Source: an uncultured Opitutia bacterium (GTDB taxonomy: Bacteria; Verrucomicrobiota; Verrucomicrobiia; Opitutales; UBA953). Taken from it: a DNA stretch of 35,723 bases. Under the pieces are notes generated by a model. That model was given only the letters and a program-made list of their open reading frames with translations. It was not told the DNA's origin and searched no databases. Positions within the stretch are counted from its first letter, which is position 1, and the number at the start of each line of letters is the position of its first letter. Shown here piece by piece: positions 9,423 to 19,084 of the stretch. The DNA is taken from the NCBI GenBank assembly GCA_903882335.1, contig CAIRWP010000153.1:1-35723 (forward strand). Direction: 5' to 3'. The position numbers and the translations under genes are program-made.

Positions 9423-10180
9423 TGACCACCCCGGCCGCCATCCTGACCAGTGAAGGGCTCGCCATCGGCCATGGGGAGCAGGTGATCATGTCCGGCATCG
9501 ATTTCCAACTCGCGGCCGGGAAGATCCTCGCGATCGTCGGACCCAGCGGCTGCGGCAAAAGTACGCTCATGCGCTCGCTCAGCGGCCTCGACGAACCGCT
9601 TGGCGGGAAGACGACCGTGCTCGGCGTCGACCTCGCGACCGCCGCGGCGGCCGAACGAGCGGCCACCCTACGCCGGCTGGGCTTCCTATTCCAAGGCTCC
9701 GCGCTCTTCTCGTCGCTGACGTTGCTTGAGAACGTCGAACTGCCGATGCGGGAGTTCCTCGGCGCACCGCGCCGGGACCTCCGCGCGCTGGCCGAATACA
9801 AGCTCGCCCTGGTGGGCCTTGCCGACGCGATGGATAAGCTCCCGTCCGAAATCTCCGGCGGCATGGCGAAACGGGCGGGTATCGCCCGGGCGATGGCCTT
9901 GGACCCGGAGGTCATCTTCCTCGACGAACCCAGCGCCGGCCTGGATCCGATGACCTCGGGACGGCTCGACGAACTCATCCTGAAACTCCGGGAGGCCTTC
10001 GGCACCACCCTCGTGCTGGTCAGCCACGAGGTCCCCAGCATCCTCCGAATCGCCGACTTCTGCGTTTACCTCGACCCGGACGCGGGCAGGATGGGCGCCT
10101 ACGGCCCGCCCCGCGACTTCCTGTCGCCGGACGCCTATCCCAAGGCCCACGCCTTCTTCTCCCAAGCCCGCATCCCCTGA
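9422..10180 (+). CDS. mlaF: MlaF-family ABC transporter ATP-binding protein
   Basis: Walker A GPSGCGKSTLMR, signature ISGGMAKRAGIARAMALDPEVIFLDEP. Start ATG 9422 overlaps the mlaE stop; the ORF-track start at 8681 is artefactual. Confidence 0.9.
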   Translation: MTTPAAILTSEGLAIGHGEQVIMSGIDFQLAAGKILAIVGPSGCGKSTLMRSLSGLDEPLGGKTTVLGVDLATAAAAERAATLRRLGFLFQGSALFSSLTLLENVELPMREFLGAPRRDLRALAEYKLALVGLADAMDKLPSEISGGMAKRAGIARAMALDPEVIFLDEPSAGLDPMTSGRLDELILKLREAFGTTLVLVSHEVPSILRIADFCVYLDPDAGRMGAYGPPRDFLSPDAYPKAHAFFSQARIP

Positions 10181-10181
10181 C

Positions 10182-11225
10182 ATGCGCCGTTCCGCCAACA
10201 AGACCCTCATCGGTGCCTTCGTCGCCAGCGGCATCGTGCTGGCCTGCGTCGCCGTGATCCTGCTCGGCGGCGGCAGCTTCGCCGGCACCAAGCCCACCGC
10301 GCTGGCCTACTTCGACGACTCGGTGAGCGGCCTCGACATCGGGGCGCCGGTCAAGTTCCGCGGGGTGACCATCGGTAAGGTCGCGCAGGTCCTGCTCCGC
10401 ACCGCCGAACAAGCGACCGGTGACTATTCCGTCCCGGTGGTCATGGAGTTCGCCCCCGACCTGCTGACCCGGCGCGGGCTCGACCAGGCCTTGCTCGACC
10501 AGCAAGGGCTCCGCGGTTCAATCGAGAAGGGGCTCCGTGCGAAACTGCAGCAGCAGTCGGTCATCACCGGCGTGCTTTACGTGGAGCTGGACTACTTCCC
10601 CGACACCCCCGCCCGGCTCCATGACACGAAAGGGGTCAACGCCGAAATTCCCACCCTTCCCTCCAACCTCGGCGCCTTGACCAAGGCCGTCTCGCAGACC
10701 CTCGACCAGCTCAGCCGCGTCGACTTCGTGGCGATCACGCGGAAGGTCGACGCGATCCTGGGCCGGATCGACCAAGGGGCGGCGCAGATTGAGTTCGGCC
10801 GGATCAACGGGAACCTCGTCAAGGCCTCCGATAACATCGCCCGACTCACCGGCGACCCCGCGGTGACCAAGGCGGTCGAGGATTTCTCCGCCGCGATGCG
10901 CTCCGTCGACGCTTTGGTGAAACGCCTCAACGCCCGGGTCGACCCGGTCGCTGAGGACATCCATGCGATGGCCGGGGCCGGCCGCAAGGCCCTCGAGAAC
11001 CTGAATACCACCGCCGAAAACCTGCGCGGCCTGACCAAGCCCGGGTCGACCATGCGCCGCGACCTCGACCAGGCCCTCGCCGACGTCGCGGAGGCGGCCC
11101 AGGCGATCCGCTCGCTCGCCGATTTCATCGAACGCAACCCTGAGACAATCATCCAGGGACGTCGGAAGTCGGCCCCCACGCTACTCGAGGTCAAGCCGGC
11201 GAGCACGGAGGAGGGCGCCAAATGA
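10182..11225 (+). CDS. MlaD/PqiB-type MCE-domain protein
   Basis: TM anchor followed by ALAYFDDSVSGLDIGAPVKFRGVTIGKV, the MCE-domain consensus; helical C-terminus. Confidence 0.87.
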   Translation: MRRSANKTLIGAFVASGIVLACVAVILLGGGSFAGTKPTALAYFDDSVSGLDIGAPVKFRGVTIGKVAQVLLRTAEQATGDYSVPVVMEFAPDLLTRRGLDQALLDQQGLRGSIEKGLRAKLQQQSVITGVLYVELDYFPDTPARLHDTKGVNAEIPTLPSNLGALTKAVSQTLDQLSRVDFVAITRKVDAILGRIDQGAAQIEFGRINGNLVKASDNIARLTGDPAVTKAVEDFSAAMRSVDALVKRLNARVDPVAEDIHAMAGAGRKALENLNTTAENLRGLTKPGSTMRRDLDQALADVAEAAQAIRSLADFIERNPETIIQGRRKSAPTLLEVKPASTEEGAK

Positions 11226-11806
11226 GAACGCTCACCTTGCTGCTGGCGCTCGTGCTCCTGCCCGGCTGCATCGTCTTCGACAAGAAAAGCGAAGCCGTTT
11301 CGTTCCACCATTTTGAGGCGGCCGCCGGCGCGCCGACGAAGGCGCAGCCGCTCATCCACTTGCCCCGCGCGAGCCTGCCGGCCAGCGTCCGCCGGCCCGC
11401 CGTCGTCCTACTGACCCCGGGCAGCCAGGTGCTCATCGATGATGCGCACCGCTGGACGGCCTCCCTCGATCGCCTCGTCGCCGAGACCATCGCCCGGCAC
11501 CTGACCCGCGAGGCGGGTTGCCCCACCGCGGTGGAGACCCCGGACGCCCCGCACCTCACCCTCATCCTCGAATGCGAACGCTTCGAGGTCGTCGGGGAGC
11601 GCCAGGCCGCCCTCACGATCCGCTACCGACTCGAGCGAGCGGATGGTTCGGCGGTCGCCGGCGGCACCTCGGCCTGCGTCGAGCCCATGGCCAAGTTGGA
11701 CGCGCCTGCCTTCGTCGCGGCGCAATCCCGCAACCTGGGCAAGGTCGGCCGTGCGATCGCCGAGACCGTGCGAGCGCTGCCCGCCAGCCAGTTCCCTTCC
11801 CGATGA
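11222..11806 (+). CDS. ABC-type transport auxiliary lipoprotein (PqiC-like)
   Basis: Lipobox LVLLPGC, ABC_trans_aux-like body (LPRASLPASVRRPAVVLLTPGSQVLIDDAHRW); 4-nt overlap with the MCE gene. Confidence 0.75.
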   Translation: MRTLTLLLALVLLPGCIVFDKKSEAVSFHHFEAAAGAPTKAQPLIHLPRASLPASVRRPAVVLLTPGSQVLIDDAHRWTASLDRLVAETIARHLTREAGCPTAVETPDAPHLTLILECERFEVVGERQAALTIRYRLERADGSAVAGGTSACVEPMAKLDAPAFVAAQSRNLGKVGRAIAETVRALPASQFPSR

Positions 11807-12276
11807 GCGACCAGCCCACCCCGCGTCCCAACGGCTTCTCGGAGGCGACCGGTGAGATCTGCTACGACCTCCCGTCTTCCTACCTCCCGCATCGGACGAC
11901 CGGCTTGCTCCACCTGCCGCGCTTCCTCGCCAAGGCGCGCAAGCATGTGCACGGCGAGCTGCCGAAGTCGTACCAGCGTAATTTCTGCAAAGGGTTCGAC
12001 CGTTTCCTCTGCCTGCACCTCGGGATCGACCCCGAGGCCGTGGTCGCCTGCGTCCGCGCGGCCTCCGATGAAGCCGACCTCGACGCCCGCCTCCTCCGCC
12101 TTTTCCCGGCCGACCTCCGCGTCGCCACCTGGAACCGCGAACTGGTGCAGAAAGGCATGAGCGAGATGGGCCGCGAAGCCCTCGCCGACGCCAAACGCAA
12201 GATGGGCGCCGAGCACCGCACCGACATCATCTCCTTCGCCGACATGATCGACCTCGACGAAGGCCGCCTTCCGTGA
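11803..12276 (+). CDS. DUF5069-family protein
   Basis: YDLPSSYLPHRTTGLLHLPRFLAKARKHVHGELP; start ATG 11803 overlaps the previous stop by 4 nt. Confidence 0.65.
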   Translation: MSDQPTPRPNGFSEATGEICYDLPSSYLPHRTTGLLHLPRFLAKARKHVHGELPKSYQRNFCKGFDRFLCLHLGIDPEAVVACVRAASDEADLDARLLRLFPADLRVATWNRELVQKGMSEMGREALADAKRKMGAEHRTDIISFADMIDLDEGRLP

Positions 12277-13091
12277 CCACCCCCGACCCCCACCCCAACC
12301 GTCTCGTGCTCCGCGGGATGGCCTCCTTGCTGGCCTGCCTGCAGCATCATCCCAAAGCGCTCCGCGAGGTCGCGGCCACGGCCGCCTTCGCACCCGAACT
12401 GGCGCCGTACGACGCGGCCTTCCGCGAACTCGGCGTGAAGACCCGCGTCGTAGGGCCGATCGAGCTGGCCCAGACCGCGGAAGGTCCCTGCGAGGACGTG
12501 TGTGCGCTGACGATGCGGCCGGACTTCGGCCTGGCGCGGGTCGGTGATTTCACGGATTGGCGGGAGAGCCGCGAGACCATCGTCATCGCCGACGGCCTGA
12601 CGGACCCGGCCGACCTCGCCGCGCTGGCGCGGGCCATGGCCGCCTTCGGACTCGAACGCCTGCTGCTTTCCTCCGGCACCGAGAAGCTTTCCTTCCACCC
12701 CGAGGCCTGGCACCTGGCCGCGGGCGCGATGGAGAAACTCAAACTGATGCGCGCCGCCGCCCTGGGCGGCTTGCTCAAACTCGTCGAAGACCGTTGCTGC
12801 GTCGTCGCGCTTTCGCCCGACCTCGGCCGTAAGATCGACCTGGCCAACCCGGTCCGCGTCCCGGCCCGCCACCTGGCCTTGCTCGTCCCCGGCGGGCGCC
12901 TGGACCCCGACCTGCAGGCGCGCACCGAACACTGCTTCCGCCTCCCCGGCCAGCCGCCCTTGAGCCTCCGCGAGACCATCCCCCTGGTCATCGCCTGGCT
13001 CGCTTCGACCCCCAAACCCCGCCCGGACGGCTTCCTCGCCCGTAAAAGGGCTCGCCACGCCAAGGACTCGGGTTCCAATCCGGCCTCTTGA
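12273..13091 (+). CDS. Degenerate SpoU/TrmH-like protein (possible RNA methyltransferase relative)
   Basis: VIADGLTDPADLAALARAMAAFGLERLLL aligns by eye with SpoU VALDGVTDPxNLGAIxRxAxAFG; LAAGAMEKLKLMRA with SAGALEHLPI; LPGQPPLSLRETIPLVIAWL with IPMxGxxxSLNVSVAAAI. GTG start overlaps the upstream stop. Confidence 0.6.
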   Translation: MTTPDPHPNRLVLRGMASLLACLQHHPKALREVAATAAFAPELAPYDAAFRELGVKTRVVGPIELAQTAEGPCEDVCALTMRPDFGLARVGDFTDWRESRETIVIADGLTDPADLAALARAMAAFGLERLLLSSGTEKLSFHPEAWHLAAGAMEKLKLMRAAALGGLLKLVEDRCCVVALSPDLGRKIDLANPVRVPARHLALLVPGGRLDPDLQARTEHCFRLPGQPPLSLRETIPLVIAWLASTPKPRPDGFLARKRARHAKDSGSNPAS

Positions 13092-13093
13092 CC

Positions 13094-13951
13094 ATGCCCG
13101 ACGACGCCCCCGAATCCGAGGAGAATATCATCTCCCTGCAGAGCATCAGCCGGACCTTCATGGCGGCGTTGCAACGCCAGCATGACATGCTCGCCTTCAG
13201 CCTGGCGGGTCTCCGCACCTCCGACCCGCGGGCCTACGATTACTACTCGGCCGTGAGCCGGGTGATGCCCTCCCCCCAGAACCACCTCACCGCCGACCAG
13301 GTGAACGCCTACGCGCGCAACCTGATGATGCGGACGACCATCAACGACCTGCTGGGCATCGCCGCAGAATGCCTGCATCGCTGCCACCTACTCTGCGTAC
13401 TGATCAAGGTGCGCGGCCAGAATCGTGCCCCGGACGCGGACCTCGACCGGCAGATCGGCGAGGCCCACCAGGCCTTCCTCCCGCTGTCCCTGCAGGACAA
13501 GTTCGAGGAACTGGAGAAGTCCTTCGGCATCATGTGCGACCTCGAGGATAGCATCTTCAGCCTCGCGGCGGCGCTGCGCGTGCTCGCCCGCGTGGGCGGC
13601 ATGGTGACAAACGACGACCTCGCACCCGACGGCAAGCTGACCTTGGAGTTCATGGCCATGAAGGATTACGAGGTCGACGACCAGGACGCCGAGTTCGACG
13701 ACGAGGCCCCCGCGACGCCTCCGCCCGGCGTCATCCGCCACCCCTTACCCGGCGAGGCCGACCTGCTGAAGAAGCCCACGAAGACCTTGTCCAAACTCAC
13801 CGAGACCACGCGCACCTTCCAGCCCGGCGAGATGCTGGACCTGAACGAGGAGGAACTGCTCGGGCTCAACATCACCGTGGCCAAGTTCTTCGACGGGCTG
13901 TTCCGCTCCGTCGACCACTACGGCCGCAGCCGCATCGGCGAGGGCAGCTAA
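13094..13951 (+). CDS. Uncharacterised mostly helical cytoplasmic protein
   Basis: Intact ORF in operon frame; no recognised motif; acidic linker DDQDAEFDDEAPATPPP. ATG 13094 preferred over TTG 13088. Confidence 0.65.
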   Translation: MPDDAPESEENIISLQSISRTFMAALQRQHDMLAFSLAGLRTSDPRAYDYYSAVSRVMPSPQNHLTADQVNAYARNLMMRTTINDLLGIAAECLHRCHLLCVLIKVRGQNRAPDADLDRQIGEAHQAFLPLSLQDKFEELEKSFGIMCDLEDSIFSLAAALRVLARVGGMVTNDDLAPDGKLTLEFMAMKDYEVDDQDAEFDDEAPATPPPGVIRHPLPGEADLLKKPTKTLSKLTETTRTFQPGEMLDLNEEELLGLNITVAKFFDGLFRSVDHYGRSRIGEGS

Positions 13952-13954
13952 GCC

Positions 13955-15211
13955 GTGGCCACCGACGCGACCCTGCCCGTACGCCGCGTCTGGTGGTGGG
14001 TCTTCGGCGGTTTCCTCTTCCAGTCGATCCCCGCGGCGGTCCGGGACGAAGCCTTACCCATCGCCCTCAAGAACCTCGGTCGGGAAGACGCCGAAATCAC
14101 CCGCTGGGTCGCCTGGCTTGGCCTGCTCGTCGGCATCAAGATCCTCTGGGCGCCGCTGGTGGGTCAGATCGACCGACCGCCCCGCCTTGTGCTGGGTTGC
14201 CAAGCCGCGATCGTCCTCTTGCTCCTCGGTCTCCAGGTCGGACTGGGGCTGCCGGAAGGGCCCTGGTCCTTCATCGCGCTGGCCTTGATCTCCATCGCCT
14301 CGGCCTGCCACGACTTCGCGCTCGACGGTTATTACGTGGCCTCCTTGGCGGAAAAGCCGCGGGCGGCCTACTCCGGCCTCCTGACCTTCGCCTCGAAGAC
14401 CGGCCAAGTGCTCGCCGGCCCCGGCCTGATCTGGCTCGCCGGCCGCTGGCACCATGAAGGCGGGACGACCTGGGCGGCGGCCTGGCAGCAGGCGCTGGGA
14501 GTCGCCGTCGCCCTCGCCGCGACCTGTTTCATCCTCAACGCCTACGCCTTCCGACACGAGCCCACCCTGCCCGCCGGCCCGAAGGTCGGACTGGGACAAA
14601 CCTTGGCGGAATTCTTCCGCGACCGGCGCTTCCCGGCCGTACTCGGTTTGATTTGTTTCTACCGCGCCAGCGAGGTCCACCTCACCCGGGTCCTGCCGCT
14701 CTTCTCGATGGCGGCGCCGAGCGCCGGCGGCTTGGGCTTCGACAATGAAAGCTTCGCCGTGCTCCGTCTCGTGACCGCCATCGGCGGACTCGCGCTCGGA
14801 GGGTTGGCCGGTTCCCGCGTGGTCGCCGGCCTCGGCGTGGGCCGGGCGTTGCTCCCGTTGGGCGTCGCGATGCACCTTCCGCTGCTCGGCATCTACTGGC
14901 TCGCGCAGCACCCCGACGCCTCGCGCCTCCAGGTGGGACTGCTCTACTTCGGCGAATACGTCGCCTATGGCGCGGGCGTCTGCGCGCTGCTGCTCGCGAT
15001 GATGAAATTCGCCGCCGGCCCGCAGGCCGCGGTCCGCTATGCCGCGCTCTCCACGCTGGCGCTGGTGGCGAATTACCTCCCGGGCTTCTGGGCCGGCGCG
15101 CTGGCGACCCGGCTGGGCTACGCCGATTACTTCGCTTTCGCTTTGCTGCTGGCGCTACCCGGCCTCGCGGTGACGCTCTGGGCCCGGCGCCACTTCGAGG
15201 ACCCGGCCTGA
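13955..15211 (+). CDS. MFS transporter, AmpG-like
   Basis: About 12 hydrophobic segments; WWWVFGGFLFQSIPAAVRDEALPIALK and ACHDFALDGYYVASL (AmpG-type DxxxDG). GTG start. Confidence 0.72.
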   Translation: MATDATLPVRRVWWWVFGGFLFQSIPAAVRDEALPIALKNLGREDAEITRWVAWLGLLVGIKILWAPLVGQIDRPPRLVLGCQAAIVLLLLGLQVGLGLPEGPWSFIALALISIASACHDFALDGYYVASLAEKPRAAYSGLLTFASKTGQVLAGPGLIWLAGRWHHEGGTTWAAAWQQALGVAVALAATCFILNAYAFRHEPTLPAGPKVGLGQTLAEFFRDRRFPAVLGLICFYRASEVHLTRVLPLFSMAAPSAGGLGFDNESFAVLRLVTAIGGLALGGLAGSRVVAGLGVGRALLPLGVAMHLPLLGIYWLAQHPDASRLQVGLLYFGEYVAYGAGVCALLLAMMKFAAGPQAAVRYAALSTLALVANYLPGFWAGALATRLGYADYFAFALLLALPGLAVTLWARRHFEDPA

Positions 15212-17767
15212 TCAGCTCTTGGGCAGCACGATGAGCTGCTGAGCCAGTTGGGCGTCCAGGTAGCGGCAGGCGAAACCCTGCACGGCCTTCTCGTCGGTCA
15301 AGGCCATGCGCCGCTCCCACTCGGCGTCGAAATTAGCGCCGAGCCCGGCGATCTCGCGGATCAGGGCCCCCTGCAGGCGGGCGCCGGCCGACTGACGCCC
15401 TTGGCGCCGCGCCACGCGCATCCGCCGCTTGGCGGCCTCGATCTCCTCCGGTTGGAAGTCACCCCGGCGTAACCGGGCGAGCTCCGCCAGCATCTCCGCG
15501 ACGACCTCCTCGGCCATGCCCGGCGCCGTGCCTGCGTAGAGGTAGAACATACCCTGGTCGACCACCTCGACGCGGTTGGCGCCGACAAAATAGGCCATGC
15601 CCTTCTCCTCGCGCACGCGCCGGAACAGGCCGCTGGCCATGCCCGAAAGCAGTTCCTCGGTGACACTGGCGGCGACGACGGCATCCGGACCGAACCCGCA
15701 ATGCGGGAAGGCGATGGCGACGACCGCCTGCTCGCCTTGCGCGTGCTCGACCACCGCGCGAGCGGGTCCGGGCGCATGAGGCGCCAGGCCGCGGGCTGCG
15801 AACGGGACCTTCGGCAGAGTGCCGAAGCGCGCCTGCGCGAACTCCAGCGCCTGCCGCCGGTCAAAGTCCCCGGCGATACCGACGACGAGATTGCCCGCGA
15901 CGACCAGGGCCTGATGCGCCGCGCCTAGGTCGGCCGCCTGGATCCGCGCCAAGGTCTCGGGCGTGCCGATCGGGTCGACGCCGAGCGGGTGCTCGCCGAA
16001 GAACTGCCGCAAAAGACGCAGGCGCGCCTTCTCGACGATATCATCCTCCGCGTCCTTGCAGGCCGTGATGACCGCGGCCCGCTCGAGCTCCACCGTCGCC
16101 GGGAGGAACTTCGGGCCGAGTACGCCGTCGGCGACGAGTTCGGCCAGCGCGCCGAAATCGGAACTCAGGGCCTCGCCCCACAGGCCGCAGGAGATCTGCG
16201 ACCCGACGTCGGCGAAGGTCGCCCCCATCGCATCGACGGCCTCGGCGACCTCCTCCTTGGAACGACGGAAGGTATCCCGGGTGAGCAAGGTCGAGAAAAG
16301 TCCGGTGGTGCCCCGGGTCGTCGCCTGCTCGTAGGCCGGGCCGGCGGCGAGGAAGACACCGATCGCGGCCTTCGGGATGGCCGCATCCTGCTGCAGTACG
16401 ACACGGACGCCGTTGTCGAGCGTCAGTACCTCGAACCGCTCCGGCACGACTGCCGCGGCGCGGGCGACGGCGACCGGCGCCGACGCGGCCCGGCCGCGCA
16501 GCGTGCCGTAAGTGACCGCTTCCGGGCGGAGCCAGCGCCGGGCCTCGCGGGCCAGGTCCTCCGCCGAGAGACGCGCGAGTTCCTCCACCCCGCGACGCGG
16601 CCAGTGGATGTCATGGCCCACGCAAGCCGCATAGGCGGAGCGACCGACGAGCCCGTGGATGTTCTTCTGGCCGTTGACCATCGAGACGGCCGCCTGGCGG
16701 CGGACCTTTGCGAATTCCGCCGGAGTCACGCCGCGCTGCAGCAGGCGATCCACCACCTCGCGAATCGCGGACTCGACCTGGGCGGAGTCGGCCTCGGCCT
16801 CGCCGGCCCAGCCGAACCAGGCAAGGCCGTGTTCGCGGATCCCGAAAGCGGAGGCATCGATCGAATGGACGAGCTTGCGGCGCTCGCGGAGCTCATCCCA
16901 AAGCAGCGAACTGTTGCCGGAGCCAAGGACGCCGAGGAAGAGATCCATCGCCAGTCGACCCTCGGAGAAGAGGCCCGGCGCGGCCCAGCAGGCGACCCCC
17001 TTGGCCGTGCTCACGTCGCGCACGAGGTCGGTCCGGCGCACGCCGGCCTGGGGGAGTTCGGCGACGGACTCGACGGCGAGGACGGGACGGCGTTCAAAAC
17101 GCCCGAACCATCGTTCCGCGGCAGCGAAGGCTTCGGCCGGCTCCATCGAGCCGCCCAGCGCCAGCACCACGTTGCTCGGGACATAGCGGCCGGCATGGTA
17201 GGCGCGGAGGTCGTCGGGGCGCAGGCGGATAAACAGTTCGCGATGCCCAATGACGGGATGGGACAAGGGGTGCGAGCGCAGGGTCTCGGCCAGCACGGTC
17301 TCGGCCAGCACGGAATCGTGCTCGTCGTCGCGCATCGCGATCTCGCGCAGGATGACCTCCCGCTCCATCTTCGCGTCGGCGTCGGCGATCAGGGGGTCGA
17401 AGACCATGTCGGAGACGGCCTCCATCGCGGTCTCGAAACCTTCCTGCGGCGCGTCGACGTGGTAGACCGTCCGATCGAAGGTGGTGTAAGCGTTCGCATA
17501 GCCGCCGGAACGGTGCACGGCCTCGGTGAGCTCCCGGTTGCTGAAGCGCCCGGTACCCTTGAAGACCATGTGCTCGAGGTAATGCGAGATCCCCGAGCCT
17601 TCCCAGCGCCCCTCGTGCACGCTACCGGTCCGGACCCAGGCCTGCACGGTGCACAGACCGATACCGGGACGATGGGAATACAGGACCTCCAGACCGTTCG
17701 GCAGGACGCGTCGCTCGGGCAAGGGGCCGGCGATCTGCGCGAAACTAAGGCCTTCGAGGTACGACAT
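15212..17767 (-). CDS. M16 family zinc metallopeptidase (two tandem M16 halves, second half inactive)
   Basis: [18 protein letters not shown] (HxxEH) in the N-terminal half; the second half starting [16 protein letters not shown] lacks HxxEH. Confidence 0.9.
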   Translation of the reverse strand: MSYLEGLSFAQIAGPLPERRVLPNGLEVLYSHRPGIGLCTVQAWVRTGSVHEGRWEGSGISHYLEHMVFKGTGRFSNRELTEAVHRSGGYANAYTTFDRTVYHVDAPQEGFETAMEAVSDMVFDPLIADADAKMEREVILREIAMRDDEHDSVLAETVLAETLRSHPLSHPVIGHRELFIRLRPDDLRAYHAGRYVPSNVVLALGGSMEPAEAFAAAERWFGRFERRPVLAVESVAELPQAGVRRTDLVRDVSTAKGVACWAAPGLFSEGRLAMDLFLGVLGSGNSSLLWDELRERRKLVHSIDASAFGIREHGLAWFGWAGEAEADSAQVESAIREVVDRLLQRGVTPAEFAKVRRQAAVSMVNGQKNIHGLVGRSAYAACVGHDIHWPRRGVEELARLSAEDLAREARRWLRPEAVTYGTLRGRAASAPVAVARAAAVVPERFEVLTLDNGVRVVLQQDAAIPKAAIGVFLAAGPAYEQATTRGTTGLFSTLLTRDTFRRSKEEVAEAVDAMGATFADVGSQISCGLWGEALSSDFGALAELVADGVLGPKFLPATVELERAAVITACKDAEDDIVEKARLRLLRQFFGEHPLGVDPIGTPETLARIQAADLGAAHQALVVAGNLVVGIAGDFDRRQALEFAQARFGTLPKVPFAARGLAPHAPGPARAVVEHAQGEQAVVAIAFPHCGFGPDAVVAASVTEELLSGMASGLFRRVREEKGMAYFVGANRVEVVDQGMFYLYAGTAPGMAEEVVAEMLAELARLRRGDFQPEEIEAAKRRMRVARRQGRQSAGARLQGALIREIAGLGANFDAEWERRMALTDEKAVQGFACRYLDAQLAQQLIVLPKS

Positions 17768-17925
17768 GGTGCTTATATGCCTCCGCTCCGGCCGGGCGCA
17801 AGCGCCCCTTCGATGGCCTCCGCCGCGAGTCCGACCGCGTCCATGGCTTCACCGCCGCGGGAGCCAACCCGGCCCGAATCGAGGTTGAAAAAGACCCCCA
17901 CCCCTGTATCCCCGAACCTTCCGCC

Positions 17926-19071
17926 ATGTATATCCCGCCTGAAACCCGCGCCCACCTGGAGGAGGTCGAACGTCGCGCCGGCCACCTCTGGAAGTTCCTG
18001 GACGTCCCGGGCAAGCAGGTGGCCATCGCCCGCCTAGAGGAACAGATGGGCGCCGCCACGTTCTGGGACAGCCAGAAGGCCGCGCAGAAGGTCATCGCGG
18101 AGTGCAATGGTTACAAGACGACGGTCGCGCCGCAGGTCGCCTTCCGGCGCAAGATTGACGACGCCAAGACCCTGGCGGAGCTGATCGTGGAATCCCCCGA
18201 CGGCACGGCCGACGCCGAGCTCGAGGAGCTGCGTGTGCTCGCCGAGACGCTCCTGGTCGAGGTCGCCGACATCGAGATCGCCGCCTTCCTCTCCGGCCTC
18301 CACGACAAGTCCAACGCCATCGTGACCGTCAAGGCGGGCGCCGGCGGCACGGAGTCCAACGACTGGGCCGACATGCTCTTCCGCATGTACACGCGCTGGG
18401 CCGAACGCCGCGGCTTCAAGGTCGAGATCGAGGATGTGGCCGAAGGCGAAGGCGCGGGCATCAGCCTGGCCACCTTCCGCCTCGAGGGCCCCAACGCCTA
18501 CGGCTACGTGAAAGCCGAGCGCGGCGTCCACCGCCTGGTCCGCATCTCCCCCTTCGACGCCAACGCCCGGCGCCACACGTCCTTCTGCTCGGTCGACGTG
18601 GTCGCCGAGATCGACGATGACATCGACATCGAGATCAACGAGGCCGACCTACGCGTCGACGTCTACCGTTCCAGCGGCAAGGGCGGCCAGCACGTGAACA
18701 AGACGGAATCCGCCGTCCGCCTGACGCACATCCCGACCGGCCTCGTGGTGGCTTGCCAACGCGAACGCTCCCAGGTCAAGAACCGCGCCCTCGCGATGAA
18801 GATCCTGCGCGCCCGCATCTACGAGAAGACCTTGGACGACAAGCGCGCCGAGATGGAGAAGTACTACGGCGAGAAGGGCGACATCGGCTGGGGCAACCAG
18901 ATCCGCTCCTACGTCTTCCAGCCTTACCAGATGGTCAAGGACCTGCGGACCGGCGTAGAGACGGGCAACATCCAGGCGGTGATGGACGGCGATATCGACG
19001 CCTTCATCAACGGCTGGCTGCGCGCCGGCGGTCCCCGCACCCGCAACAAGGACATCAAGATCGAGGACTGA
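17926..19071 (+). CDS. prfB: Peptide chain release factor 2
   Basis: [34 protein letters not shown] (SPF stop-recognition motif); no in-frame stop, hence no programmed frameshift. Confidence 0.95.
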   Translation: MYIPPETRAHLEEVERRAGHLWKFLDVPGKQVAIARLEEQMGAATFWDSQKAAQKVIAECNGYKTTVAPQVAFRRKIDDAKTLAELIVESPDGTADAELEELRVLAETLLVEVADIEIAAFLSGLHDKSNAIVTVKAGAGGTESNDWADMLFRMYTRWAERRGFKVEIEDVAEGEGAGISLATFRLEGPNAYGYVKAERGVHRLVRISPFDANARRHTSFCSVDVVAEIDDDIDIEINEADLRVDVYRSSGKGGQHVNKTESAVRLTHIPTGLVVACQRERSQVKNRALAMKILRARIYEKTLDDKRAEMEKYYGEKGDIGWGNQIRSYVFQPYQMVKDLRTGVETGNIQAVMDGDIDAFINGWLRAGGPRTRNKDIKIED

Positions 19072-19084
19072 CCTCGCGCCCATC

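Noticed and set aside
15989-18037. 682-aa plus-strand ORF antisense to the M16 peptidase
   Set aside because: Mirror of a strongly supported M16 gene; composition is typical of antisense GC-rich frames and it runs into prfB in another frame.
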